This document shows, in pieces, positions 54,892 to 63,883 of a stretch of 64,000 nucleotides of DNA. Every line of letters begins with the position of its first letter. Position 1 is the stretch's first letter. The notes below the pieces were generated by a model. That model was not told where the DNA came from, did no database searches, and saw only the letters and a list, made by a program, of their open reading frames with translations. Origin of the DNA: Akkermansiaceae bacterium (lineage in GTDB: Bacteria > Verrucomicrobiota > Verrucomicrobiia > Verrucomicrobiales > DEV007); the NCBI GenBank assembly GCA_024233085.1, contig JACKQC010000002.1:310001-374000 (forward strand), given 5' to 3'. Made by a program: the position numbers and the translations under genes.

Positions 54892-55613
54892 ATTTGATCG
54901 GTAGGTTCCAATTCGAAGACGCGGTTTTTTCCGCAGACCCATTGGCGGCGCGCGGCACCGGGTCGGGGCGCCCATTTGCCGTTGCCGGCCCACGGGGAAA
55001 AGGCCGGCAACACCCAGCGGGCAAAGGGCTCGTCCGGCGACTGTTCCTGGACGAGGCAGGGCAGCCGCAACCGCAGTCCGGCGCCGTCGCTGAGATGAAC
55101 GCCCGGATGCCAGTGGCCGCATACCTCGACCGCGCAGGACTCGGGCACGGAAGGGCCTTCATGGCCGTGGTGGAAAAAGAAACCGTCCCCCGTCTCGTGC
55201 GTCTCGACGAAGCTCGCCTCGCGCCGGATCGCCCCGGCGTCATGGTTGCCCGCCACGAGCACGAGCGCCGCGCACCGTTCCCGAACGCCGGCGAGCCAGG
55301 CCAGCGCCTCGCGATCGACCACGCCGCGGTCGATGACATCGCCGACGAGGATGACGGTCTCCGGCGCATAGTCGTCGAGCAGGCCGGCGAGCCGTTCCTC
55401 GATGGCACCCATTCCCCACAGCGGCCAGAGCCCGCCCTCGGCGCGGCGGGCCACTTCGTAGCCGTAATGCACATCCGCCAGCGCCAGCCAGCGCGAGCGC
55501 TGGTGAAAAATCGCCAGCCGCGCGTCGAGCACCACGTCGGGATGGACGGAGGCCCGGGCCGGATCGGTTGATTTTTCGCTCGCTTCGGTCATGCTTGGCG
55601 TCCGTTTTTTCAT
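54888..55613 (-). CDS. pdeM: PdeM-like metallophosphoesterase (ligase-associated DNA repair type)
   Basis: 241 residues. All calcineurin-type metal motifs are present in order: LALADVHYGYE, VILVGDVIDRG, VLVAGNHDAG, FFHHGHEGPS and VCGHWHPGVHL, which matches the PdeM group of ligase-associated DNA-damage-response endonucleases better than generic phosphoesterases. In other genomes this gene sits with an ATP-dependent DNA ligase, a helicase and a beta-lactamase-type nuclease; none is in the window, so the symbol is provisional. The 3' end overlaps the acquired PAS gene by 4 bp on the opposite strand, so the present stop may have been set by the insertion boundary. Confidence 0.8.
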   Translation of the reverse strand: MKKRTPSMTEASEKSTDPARASVHPDVVLDARLAIFHQRSRWLALADVHYGYEVARRAEGGLWPLWGMGAIEERLAGLLDDYAPETVILVGDVIDRGVVDREALAWLAGVRERCAALVLVAGNHDAGAIRREASFVETHETGDGFFFHHGHEGPSVPESCAVEVCGHWHPGVHLSDGAGLRLRLPCLVQEQSPDEPFARWVLPAFSPWAGNGKWAPRPGAARRQWVCGKNRVFELEPTDQI

Positions 55614-55745
55614 CGCCGCGAAATCGCGCGTCTTTTTGAAAACCTCGGATCACACGGATAGCACGGATATTTTTTCCTTCAGGATTTCGGACGGGCGAGC
55701 TTTTTGAAACCGCCGGCCGCGTCATCCGCGAAATCCGTGGTTTCT

Positions 55746-55757
55746 CCCCCCCCCCCC
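55746..55757 (+). repeat. Homopolymer C12 tract upstream of lysS
   Basis: Twelve consecutive C's lie 16 bp before the lysS ATG. The preceding gap (55614-55745) carries variants of the ATCCGTG-type repeat seen in related genomes (for example CACGGATAGCACGGATA). Confidence 0.85.
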
Positions 55758-55773
55758 TCCCGACCGACCTTTT

Positions 55774-57282
55774 ATGTCCGACGAAAATCCCGCCCAGACC
55801 CCAGCCGATGCCAGTGCCGCCGACGAGGAGGAACTCGGTAGCCTGCTGAAATTTCGCCGCCAGAAGCTCGAAAAACTGCGCGAACTCGGGGTCGACCCCT
55901 TTGGCGGAAAATTCGAGACGACCCATGTGCCCGGCGTCCTGCGGGAAAATTTTGAGGAAGGGCTCGCCGTCCGCGTCGCGGGCCGGATCACGGCGCTGCG
56001 CGACATGGGGAAGACGAATTTCATCGACCTCAGCGACGTGGACGGCCGCATCCAGGCCTTTGTGAACCAGAAGGCGCTCGGCGACGCGGCCTGGGAAATC
56101 TACAAGCAGCTCGACATCGGCGACTGGCTCGGCATCGAGGGCGAAACCTTCGTCACCAAAACCGGCGAGCCGAGCGTCAAGGCCACCGGCGTCACCGTGC
56201 TGTCGAAGAGCCTGCGCCCGCTGGCCGACAAGTGGCGCGGCGTGGTCGATCCGCAGATCAAATACCGCCAGCGTTACCTCGACCTCGTCGCCAACGAGCG
56301 CAGCCGCGAGATTTTCCGGCTCCGCAGCGCCATGGTCGCGGAGATCCGCCGCTTCCTGCAGGAGCGCGGCTTCCTCGAGGTCGAGACGCCGATGCTGCAG
56401 GACGTCCCGGGCGGCGCGGCGGCCAAGCCTTTCCAGACCCGTCACAACGCGCTGGGCATGGACCTCTACCTGCGCATCGCGCCGGAGCTGTTCCTGAAAC
56501 GCCTGCTGGTGGGCGGCTTCACCAAAGTCTTCGAGCTGAACCGCAACTTCCGCAACGAAGGCATCAGCCGCCGGCACAACCCCGAATTCACCATGCTCGA
56601 GGCCTATTGGGCCTACGCCGACTTCGAGCAGATGGCCGACCTCGTCGAGACGCTGGTCTGTCACCTCGCCGAGAAATACCGCGGCGGCCTGAAGATCGAG
56701 CACCGGGACGCCGACGGAAACGTCACCCGCACCATCGACCTGAGCCGCCCGTGGAGGCGCGCGCCCTACCGCGACCTCGTGAAAGCGGCGGGCGGCGCCG
56801 ACTGGTTCGACCTGACGCCCGAACAGCGCCGCGCCCGCTGCGAGACCGAGCTGAAGGTCGAGATCTCGCCCGCGATGGAGGACTACGAGGTGACCCAGCA
56901 AGTGTTCGAGAAGCTGGTCGAGGAAAAGGCCATCGACCCGGTCTTCGTCACCCACGTGCCCAAGGAACTCGTCCCGCTCGCCAAGCAGAACGCCGCGGAC
57001 GGCTCGGTGGTCGACGTTTACGAGCTGCTCATCAACGGCGTCGAGATCTCGCCCGGATACTCCGAGCTGAACGACCCGGACACCCAGCGCGAGCGGCTCG
57101 AGCACCAGGCCGGCGAGGAAACGCAGAAACTGGACGAGGATTTCCTGCTCGCCCTGGAATACGGCATGCCGCCCGCCGGCGGCATCGGGGTGGGAATCGA
57201 TCGCCTGATTATGATGCTCACCGGCGCGGAGTCGATCCGCGACGTGGTGCTGTTTCCGCAGCTCAAGCGGCGCGAGGGCTGA
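55774..57282 (+). CDS. lysS: Lysyl-tRNA synthetase, class II
   Basis: 502 residues. The N-terminal OB-fold anticodon-binding domain (~50-150) includes VRVAGRITALRDMGKTNFID. The class II core has motif 1 (FLQERGFLEVETPMLQDVPG), motif 2 (FELNRNFRNEGISRRHNPEF) and motif 3 (ALEYGMPPAGGIGVGIDRLI), with the LysS-specific segments YRQRYLDLVAN and NGVEISPGYSELND. It charges tRNA-Lys. A short acidic tail (ADASAADEEELGS) precedes the domain. A C12 tract lies close upstream and an interspersed palindrome lies 23 bp after the stop. Confidence 0.97.
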   Translation: MSDENPAQTPADASAADEEELGSLLKFRRQKLEKLRELGVDPFGGKFETTHVPGVLRENFEEGLAVRVAGRITALRDMGKTNFIDLSDVDGRIQAFVNQKALGDAAWEIYKQLDIGDWLGIEGETFVTKTGEPSVKATGVTVLSKSLRPLADKWRGVVDPQIKYRQRYLDLVANERSREIFRLRSAMVAEIRRFLQERGFLEVETPMLQDVPGGAAAKPFQTRHNALGMDLYLRIAPELFLKRLLVGGFTKVFELNRNFRNEGISRRHNPEFTMLEAYWAYADFEQMADLVETLVCHLAEKYRGGLKIEHRDADGNVTRTIDLSRPWRRAPYRDLVKAAGGADWFDLTPEQRRARCETELKVEISPAMEDYEVTQQVFEKLVEEKAIDPVFVTHVPKELVPLAKQNAADGSVVDVYELLINGVEISPGYSELNDPDTQRERLEHQAGEETQKLDEDFLLALEYGMPPAGGIGVGIDRLIMMLTGAESIRDVVLFPQLKRREG

Positions 57283-57305
57283 ACGATCCGCCGAAGCCCC
57301 CGACC

Positions 57306-57339
57306 AAACAGGGTTAGGTAACCGAGTCAACCCTGTCGG
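57306..57339. repeat. Interspersed palindrome between convergent genes
   Basis: AAACAGGGTTAGGTAACCGA followed by GTCAACCCTGTCGG, between the lysS stop and the stop of the minus-strand Uma2-type gene. Confidence 0.85.
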
Positions 57340-57356
57340 ATGGGCCCGACCCGCCC

Positions 57357-57926
57357 TTACAAGCCCGCCACCAGTTCCGAAGGCACGACCCGAAACCCGG
57401 GCACCACTTCGCTGACGGCCGCGCTTTCGCCTTCGAACGCGAGGATTTCCGCGTAGCCATCCGCTCCGGGATTCCGGTGCAGCGTGATGGTGGAGGACTC
57501 CGGCTCGAAAAGCCAGTATTCCCTCACTCCCGCCGCCGCGTAGATACGGGCCTTTTGGCGGTCGCGGTCGAGCGTGTGGATCGCCACCTCGATGACCAAC
57601 TCCGCCGTGGAAGGGTGAGTATGGCGGTAATCGCTCTCGCCGCCCGCCACCACCATCAAGTCGGGTTCCGGCTCCGAATCGGAACAGGTGATCGGGCTTT
57701 CCTTCGTCACGAACCGGCCGGGTCCGACGACCGATTCCAGAAGACGAAGCAGAAGACGGACGAAATATTCGTGCTCGGGGGATTTGCTCATTTTCTTGAC
57801 GGGAAATCCCTCGAGTAGCTCAACATCCTCGTCAATCCAGCCCATCTGGCTGGCGGCGTGGAAAAACGCGACGCTCATGGGCAGGAGGGCGTCGCGAATT
57901 TCCGGACTTTCGACCAAGGAACTCAT
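57357..57926 (-). CDS. Uma2-family (DUF820) PD-(D/E)XK endonuclease-like protein
   Basis: 189 residues from ATG 57926 (MSSLVESPEIRDALLPMSVA); the open frame extends upstream to 57986 with a poor N-terminus. Uma2 motifs are clear: a substrate-pocket helix (EHEYFVRLLLRLLESVV), the acidic strand EPEPDLMVVAGG, the core ELVIEVAIHTLDRDRQKARI and the closing YAAAGVREYWLFEPES. Glu and Asp residues of the PD-(D/E)XK fold are in place. The family is hugely expanded in cyanobacteria and some other phyla; its biological role is unknown despite the nuclease fold. It is convergent with lysS. Confidence 0.9.
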   Translation of the reverse strand: MSSLVESPEIRDALLPMSVAFFHAASQMGWIDEDVELLEGFPVKKMSKSPEHEYFVRLLLRLLESVVGPGRFVTKESPITCSDSEPEPDLMVVAGGESDYRHTHPSTAELVIEVAIHTLDRDRQKARIYAAAGVREYWLFEPESSTITLHRNPGADGYAEILAFEGESAAVSEVVPGFRVVPSELVAGL

Positions 57927-58056
57927 GGAGGGGAATCTTACCGGCGAATGGTGACAAACTCCAGCCGGATTCGACCGGACTTTCACCGACCGCCTTCGAA
58001 TTCGAGGTTTTCAACGCGGAACCAATTCGCTAGGCTCGGGTTCCATCCCCCGACTC

Positions 58057-59100
58057 ATGCGCTTTCCCCGACTTGGTTTTTCCTTGATCCTGTGCTTTGC
58101 GGGCCTCGCACTGGCCGTGCTGGGCCAGGGTCCCGGCGGCGGGCCGCCCCGGCTGCGCCAACACACGGCCAATCGCGCCCAGCCGGTCCGGCTCGAGCCC
58201 GCGACCCAGGACCCGCCCGGCGAAAGCCGGCACGCGTTCGACCGGAGCGGCGGAGACATCGAGGTGTCAGCGAACGCGATTCCCGAGCACAAGGTGGGCC
58301 GTTTTCCGAACAGCGGGAACCCGAACACCATCCAGCCGCAGCGCTACGAGATTGTCATTCCCGGCGACCCGCGCGAGGCGGCCAACGTCACGCCTCTTTC
58401 GCTGTCGCCCTTCGGCATCGCGCTCAACGGGGTGTTTTTCGATCCCGGCGCGGCGGAGTTCTGGCAGGGCGACCCGAGTCTCGGCTGGCAGTACGAGGCG
58501 CTCGGCGGCGCGGTGGCGCTTGGCATCGACGAAAACCACGCCCATGTCCAGCCGACCGGAACCTATCACTACCACGGTCTGCCGACTCTCTTTCTCAAAC
58601 AGTTGGGAGTGTCGGAGGGGAAACATTCCGCCCAGATCGGCTGGGCGGCGGACGGCTTTCCGATCTACGCGCTCTTCGGATACGAGGACGCGAAAGACAC
58701 GGGCTCGAAAGTGGTGAAGCTGACATCGAGCTGGCGCCTGAAGCAAGGCGATCGCCCGGACGGACGGGACGGTCCGGGCGGAAAACACGATGGCGCCTTT
58801 GTCCAGGACTACGAGTATGTCGAGGGCTCGGGCGACCTCGACGAATGCAACGGCCGCTTCTGTGTGACGCCGGAGTTTCCCGACGGCACCTACGCCTATT
58901 TCCTGACGGAGGAATGGCCCGTCATCCCGCGGTCCTTTCGCGGGACGCCGGTGACCCTGCGCGGTCCCGATGGGGGTCCCGGTCCGCGCGGGGGCGGGCC
59001 TCCCGGCGGAGGTCGTCCGCCGCGGGGCGGAGGCGGTCCGGGCGGGTTTCCCCCTCCGCCGCCTCCGGGAGGTCGGCGCCCGCCGCCGCCGCCGCGCTGA
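58057..59100 (+). CDS. Secreted YHYH-domain protein with a Gly/Pro-rich tail
   Basis: 347 residues with a signal peptide (LGFSLILCFAGLALAVLGQG). The YHYH domain spans ~60-285, with SPFGIALNGVFFDPGAAEFW and the diagnostic NHAHVQPTGTYHYHGLPTLF, then the IGWAADGFPIYALFGYED block and TPEFPDGTYAYFLTEEWPV. The domain's His cluster suggests metal binding, but no reaction is established. The last ~60 residues are almost only Gly, Pro and Arg (GGGPPGGGRPPRGGGGPGGF), probably disordered. The gene is divergent from the Uma2-type gene and is followed by mutS after 55 bp on the same strand. Confidence 0.88.
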   Translation: MRFPRLGFSLILCFAGLALAVLGQGPGGGPPRLRQHTANRAQPVRLEPATQDPPGESRHAFDRSGGDIEVSANAIPEHKVGRFPNSGNPNTIQPQRYEIVIPGDPREAANVTPLSLSPFGIALNGVFFDPGAAEFWQGDPSLGWQYEALGGAVALGIDENHAHVQPTGTYHYHGLPTLFLKQLGVSEGKHSAQIGWAADGFPIYALFGYEDAKDTGSKVVKLTSSWRLKQGDRPDGRDGPGGKHDGAFVQDYEYVEGSGDLDECNGRFCVTPEFPDGTYAYFLTEEWPVIPRSFRGTPVTLRGPDGGPGPRGGGPPGGGRPPRGGGGPGGFPPPPPPGGRRPPPPPR

Positions 59101-59155
59101 GGATAGGAAAATTCTCCGCGCTTGCCGGCCCGTCGCCGCTCCCTACATTCATCCG

Positions 59156-61705
59156 ATGGCCTCGGGAGCTTCCGGCAACACCACGCCGATGATGCGGCAG
59201 TACCAGGCCATCCGCCGGAGCCTACCCAAAGATGTTTTGCTGTTTTTCCGGCTGGGGGATTTCTACGAGATGTTCTTCGACGACGCCGTCGCCGCCGCGC
59301 CGCTCCTGAACGTCGCCCTGACCAAGCGCAACGGCATGCCGATGTGCGGGGTGCCCTTCCACGCGGCCCAGGGTTACATCGCGAAGCTCATCAAGGCCGG
59401 CAAACGGGTCGCCATCGCCGAGCAAACCACCGAACCGAAGCCGGGAAAAATCGTCGAGCGCGAGGTGACGCAGATCATCAGCGCGGGCACGGTCGACGAC
59501 CTGAACCTGCTCGACGCCGAGCGGCCCAACTACCTCGCCGCCGTGTGCCAGGCCGGCGGGCGGATCGGGCTGGCCTTCGTCGAGCACACCACGGGCGAGT
59601 TTCGCCTCACGGAATTCAAGGACCGGGGCGCGCTCGAGGACGAGCTGGCCCGCGTCCGTCCGAGCGAGCTGCTGTTTTCCGACGAGCAGGCGGCGGCCTT
59701 CGACACGCTGCCGGCGGCGCAGGAATACGACGGCTTCGCCTTTCTCCGCGACCAGGCGGATTACGCGCTGCGGCAGCATTTCCAGGTGCAGTCGCTCGAC
59801 GGCTTCGGCTGCGGCGACTTCGGGCCGGCGATCTCGGCGGCGGGCGCGGTGCTGCATTATCTGGAGACGCAACTGCGGCGCAAGGTCGACCACCTGCGCT
59901 CGCTCGCGGCTTACCGGACGGAGCAATTCGTCCTCATCGACGCCGCCTCCCAGGCGAATCTCGACCTCGTCACGAGTCGGTCCGGCGGGGTGAAGCACTC
60001 GCTGCTCGGCGCGCTCGACCGCACCGCCACGCCCATGGGCGCGCGCAAACTGCGGGACTGGCTGCTGCATCCGTTGCGCGATCTCGGCGCGCTCGTGGCG
60101 CGGCAGGACGCCATCGCCGCGCTGATCGACCAGCCCTTCGTGCTCAGCCAGATCCGGGACAGCCTGCGCGAGGTGCGCGACATCGAGCGCACCCTGAGCC
60201 GGCTGAGCCAGGGCTCCGGCAACGCCCGCGACCTGAAGGCGCTCGAGGCGTCGCTGCGCCGGGTGCCCGAGATCCGCGGCCACCTCGAAGCCCTCGGCAA
60301 TGGCGCGGCGCTGTTCTCCGGTTCGTTGCGGGAGCGGCTGCGCGATTTCACCGAGCTGGTCGACCTGCTGGAAAAGGCGATCGCCGACGAGCCGCCCGCC
60401 TCGCTGAAGGACGGCGGGATTTTCCGCGACGGCTACAGCGGCGCGATCGACGAGCTGCGGGCCGCCGGCACCGAGGGCAAGCAGTGGATCGCCGATCTTC
60501 AGACGCGCGAGCAGAAGCGCACCGGCATTCCCTCGCTGAAGGTGAAATACAACGCCGTTTTCGGTTACTTCATCGAAATCACCAAAACCCATCTCGACAA
60601 GACGCCGGACGACTACACGCGCAAGCAGACCATGGCGAACGCGGAGCGCTTCATCACGCCGGAGCTGAAGGAGGTCGAAAACAAGGTGCTCGGCGCCGAC
60701 GAGCGGCTCAAGGCGCTCGAACACGAGGAGTTTCTCAACTTGCGCGAAACCGTGCTGGAGCATCTCGACGCCATCCAGGACACCGCCGCCGCGCTCGCGG
60801 AGATCGACGTGCTCGGCGGGCTCGCGGAGACGGCGCGGCTTTTCGACTACTGCCGGCCGCTCCTCAACGAATCGCGCAACCTCTACATCAAGGACGGCCG
60901 GCATCCCGTGCTGGACCAGAACATCGGGGAGGAAAAATTCGTGCCGAACGACACCGCGCTCGAGCCGGAGCGGAACCGGGTCGTCCTCATCACCGGTCCC
61001 AATATGGCGGGAAAATCGACCTACATCCGCCAGGTCGCGCTCATCACGCTGATGGCCCAGGTCGGCGGCTTCGTTCCGGCCGCCAGCGCCGAGATCGGGT
61101 TGGTTGACCGGATTTTCACCCGGGTCGGCGCGAGCGACGATCTGGCGAAGGGACAGTCCACCTTCATGGTCGAGATGAACGAGACCGCCGTCATCGTCAA
61201 CAGCGCGACCGACCGCAGTCTGGTCATTCTCGACGAGATCGGCCGCGGCACCTCGACCTTCGACGGCTTGTCGATCGCGTGGAGCGTGGCCGAGCACCTG
61301 CACGATGTCATCGGCGCGCGGTCGCTGTTCGCGACCCACTATCACGAGCTGACCGATCTGGCCGTGTCGCGCGAGGCGGTTCAGAACGCCAACGTCGCGG
61401 TGCGCGAATGGAACGACCGCATCATTTTCCTGCGAAAAATCGTGCCGGGCGCGGCCGACCGCAGCTACGGCATCCAGGTCGCGCGTCTCGCCGGCCTGCC
61501 GGATGGAATTATCTCGCGGGCCAAGGAAATCCTCCAGAAACTCGAGGCCGGCGAGGTGGCCTCGGGCCTGCGGGAGGAGCGGAAAAACATCGAGGAAAGG
61601 GAGGAACCCGAAGCGGAACCCGCCCGGAAGCCGAAGCCCGCGAAGCCGCGCGTTCGCGAGGAAGTGGCGAAACCCGAAGCCCCGCAGCTCGAACTTTTCG
61701 GCTGA
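59156..61705 (+). CDS. mutS: DNA mismatch repair protein MutS
   Basis: 849 residues from ATG 59156. Domain I has the mismatch-reading motif GDFYEMFFDD (Phe-x-Glu type). Connector, core and clamp domains follow in standard order (PSLKVKYNAVFGYFIEITKT). The ABC-type ATPase has Walker A GPNMAGKSTYIRQ, DLAKGQSTFMVEMNETA, Walker B LVILDEIGRGTSTFDG and the switch His in ATHYHELTD. The C-terminal region is short and charged (EERKNIEEREEPEAEPARKP) and ends QLELFG. It recognises mismatches and recruits MutL, which is not in the window. The recG gene begins about 24 bp downstream. Confidence 0.97.
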   Translation: MASGASGNTTPMMRQYQAIRRSLPKDVLLFFRLGDFYEMFFDDAVAAAPLLNVALTKRNGMPMCGVPFHAAQGYIAKLIKAGKRVAIAEQTTEPKPGKIVEREVTQIISAGTVDDLNLLDAERPNYLAAVCQAGGRIGLAFVEHTTGEFRLTEFKDRGALEDELARVRPSELLFSDEQAAAFDTLPAAQEYDGFAFLRDQADYALRQHFQVQSLDGFGCGDFGPAISAAGAVLHYLETQLRRKVDHLRSLAAYRTEQFVLIDAASQANLDLVTSRSGGVKHSLLGALDRTATPMGARKLRDWLLHPLRDLGALVARQDAIAALIDQPFVLSQIRDSLREVRDIERTLSRLSQGSGNARDLKALEASLRRVPEIRGHLEALGNGAALFSGSLRERLRDFTELVDLLEKAIADEPPASLKDGGIFRDGYSGAIDELRAAGTEGKQWIADLQTREQKRTGIPSLKVKYNAVFGYFIEITKTHLDKTPDDYTRKQTMANAERFITPELKEVENKVLGADERLKALEHEEFLNLRETVLEHLDAIQDTAAALAEIDVLGGLAETARLFDYCRPLLNESRNLYIKDGRHPVLDQNIGEEKFVPNDTALEPERNRVVLITGPNMAGKSTYIRQVALITLMAQVGGFVPAASAEIGLVDRIFTRVGASDDLAKGQSTFMVEMNETAVIVNSATDRSLVILDEIGRGTSTFDGLSIAWSVAEHLHDVIGARSLFATHYHELTDLAVSREAVQNANVAVREWNDRIIFLRKIVPGAADRSYGIQVARLAGLPDGIISRAKEILQKLEAGEVASGLREERKNIEEREEPEAEPARKPKPAKPRVREEVAKPEAPQLELFG

Positions 61706-61728
61706 CCGGTGACGGGGGCGGATTTTCG

Positions 61729-63846
61729 GTGGCGGCGGATCGCGGTCCGGTGTCACCTTGGGCGGTGCCAGCCTCCGCCGACTTCGCTCCCGTCTCGCCT
61801 TCGGCGCCGTTGCCGGCGTTTGCGGAGCGTTTCGGGCGTGTCGACAAGAAGGTTCGCGCGGCCCTGGAGAATCTGGGACTGCGCGCCGTGGGCGATCTGT
61901 TGGCGCATTATCCCCGCCGCCACGAGGACCGGACCCGGTTCGATCGGTTTCCGAATCAGCCCACCGGCCAGCCGCTCTGCCTGCGCGGGGAGATCACGGA
62001 TGTGCAGACGCGATTCATGCCGGGGCGGCGGCGATTCTGCGAGGCGGTGGTCGAGGATCCCGGGGGCGGCGCGCTCTCCGGACGCATCGTCCTGCGCTGG
62101 TTCAACATGCCCTTTATTCACAAGTTGCTCGCGGTGGGACAGGAAATCGTTCTTTATGGCGAGCCCAAACAGAAGGGCAAACGCCTCGTCATCGATCATC
62201 CCGACTACGAGATCGTCGAGCGCGCGGGCGAACTCGCCGGCATCCACCTGGACCGCATCGTGCCGGTCTATCCCGCGACGGCCGGACTGAACCAGCGGAC
62301 GCTTCGAGCCTTGGTGTTTCGGGCGCTGGAGGCGATCACGGACGACGATTTGCCCGATCGCCTTCCCGCGGGCGCGGGGCAAAGCGAAGGCGGCGCCCAT
62401 CTCTCCCGGGCGCGGGCGGTGCGGGCGATTCACTTTCCCGAAGACTTCGACACTTTGGCTCAGGCGCGGCGTTACCTCGCGCTGGAGGAATTCGCGCGGC
62501 TCCAGCTCGAGCTGCTCGAACGGCGGAGCGCCCTCGACGCGGCCGGCGGCGAAAGCCGGTGCGGCTCCGGCGAAATTCTGGCGCGTTTCCTGGAAAGCCT
62601 GCCCTTCGAGCCAACCGGCGCCCAGCGGCACTGTATCGACGAGATTCGCCGCGACCTGGCCGCTCCGCGGCCGATGAGCCGTCTCCTGCAGGGGGATGTG
62701 GGTTCCGGGAAAACGCTGGTGGCCGCCGCCGCGATGGTGCTGGCGGCGGAGGCCGGGTTCGACGCCGCGCTGATGGCGCCCACGCAGATTCTGGCGGAAC
62801 AACATTTTCGGAATTTTCGCGGCTGGCTCGAGCCCCTCGGCGTCCCGGTGCGGCTCCGGACAGGAGCGAAGCAAACCGACGGCGGCGATCTGCCCCTTTT
62901 CGACCTGGCTTTGTCCGGAGAAAAGCCGACGGGTTCGGTCACGATCGGCACCCATGCCCTGGTTTCGGGCGATTCGGAGGAGTTCGAAAACGGCCTCGGC
63001 CTGGTCGTGATCGACGAGCAGCACAAGTTCGGCGTCGCCCAGCGCCAGGCGCTCATCGCCCGCGGCGACCGGCCCGACGTGCTCGTGATGACGGCGACGC
63101 CGATCCCCCGCACCCTGACGCTGGCATTTTACGGCGATCTCGACGTTTCCATCCTCGATGAGATGCCGAAGGGCCGGGGCCGCCTCGTCACGGGAATCCG
63201 GGACGCGTCGAAAACCGAGGCCGCCACCGCCTTCGTGCGCGAGCACCTGGAGCGCGGTCGCCAGGCCTACATCGTTTACCCGCTCATCGAGGAATCGGAG
63301 AAGGTGAAATCCGCCGCCGCCGCCACCGCCGAGTTTTCGGCCTGGGAGGCGCGCTTCGCCGGATTCCGGTGCGGACTGCTGCACGGAAAACTGTCGGGGG
63401 GCGAAAAAGACCGGGTCATGGAGGCTTTTCGCGGCGGCGAGATCGATGTGCTGGTGGCGACGACGGTGATCGAGGTGGGGGTGGACGTCTCAAACGCGAA
63501 CCTGATGCTGGTCTTCGGCGCGGACCGCTTCGGCCTGGCCCAGTTGCACCAGTTGCGCGGCCGGATCGGTCGTGGAGAGCACAAGAGTTATTGCGTCCTG
63601 ATGATCGACACGGAAGACGCCGGGGCGGCGGAGCGGCTGCGCATTCTGGAGGAAACCCGGGACGGCTTTCGCATCGCCGAGGCCGACCTGGAGCAGCGCG
63701 GCCCCGGTGAGGTGCTCGGGACGGCCCAGAGCGGGATGCCCGACCTGAAGTTCGCCTCGCTGCTCGGCGACTTGTCGCTGGTCCGGGAGGCGCGGGCGAT
63801 CGCGGAGAAAATGCTTGGCGAATCGGACCGGACTCAACAGGGTTAG
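61729..63846 (+). CDS. recG: ATP-dependent DNA helicase RecG
   Basis: 705 residues if GTG 61729 is the start; GTGs at 61750 and 61765 are also possible, as no ATG fits. The wedge/OB domain (~60-170) includes LRGEITDVQTRFMPGRRRFC. Helicase motifs follow: Walker A GDVGSGKT, MAPTQILAEQHF, DEQHKFGVAQRQAL (motif II), VMTATPIPRTL (motif III), then VATTVIEVGVDV and QLHQLRGRIGRGEHKSYC in the second RecA-like domain. RecG reverses stalled forks and processes recombination intermediates. The C-terminus is SDRTQQG with the stop inside an interspersed palindrome, so the last few codons derive from the repeat. Confidence 0.96.
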   Translation: MAADRGPVSPWAVPASADFAPVSPSAPLPAFAERFGRVDKKVRAALENLGLRAVGDLLAHYPRRHEDRTRFDRFPNQPTGQPLCLRGEITDVQTRFMPGRRRFCEAVVEDPGGGALSGRIVLRWFNMPFIHKLLAVGQEIVLYGEPKQKGKRLVIDHPDYEIVERAGELAGIHLDRIVPVYPATAGLNQRTLRALVFRALEAITDDDLPDRLPAGAGQSEGGAHLSRARAVRAIHFPEDFDTLAQARRYLALEEFARLQLELLERRSALDAAGGESRCGSGEILARFLESLPFEPTGAQRHCIDEIRRDLAAPRPMSRLLQGDVGSGKTLVAAAAMVLAAEAGFDAALMAPTQILAEQHFRNFRGWLEPLGVPVRLRTGAKQTDGGDLPLFDLALSGEKPTGSVTIGTHALVSGDSEEFENGLGLVVIDEQHKFGVAQRQALIARGDRPDVLVMTATPIPRTLTLAFYGDLDVSILDEMPKGRGRLVTGIRDASKTEAATAFVREHLERGRQAYIVYPLIEESEKVKSAAAATAEFSAWEARFAGFRCGLLHGKLSGGEKDRVMEAFRGGEIDVLVATTVIEVGVDVSNANLMLVFGADRFGLAQLHQLRGRIGRGEHKSYCVLMIDTEDAGAAERLRILEETRDGFRIAEADLEQRGPGEVLGTAQSGMPDLKFASLLGDLSLVREARAIAEKMLGESDRTQQG

Positions 63847-63869
63847 GTCACCGGGTCAACCCTGTCGGG
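63835..63869. repeat. Interspersed palindrome containing the recG stop
   Basis: CAACAGGGTTAGGTCACCGG followed by GTCAACCCTGTCGGG. The recG TAG at 63844-63846 is inside the left half. The next gene converges from the right with its stop at 63884. Confidence 0.9.
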
Positions 63870-63883
63870 TCGGCCGGGCCGGG

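Noticed and set aside
55240..57330. 696-residue minus-strand frame opposite lysS
   Set aside because: Fully explained as the complement of lysS plus the end of pdeM; no family pattern on that strand.
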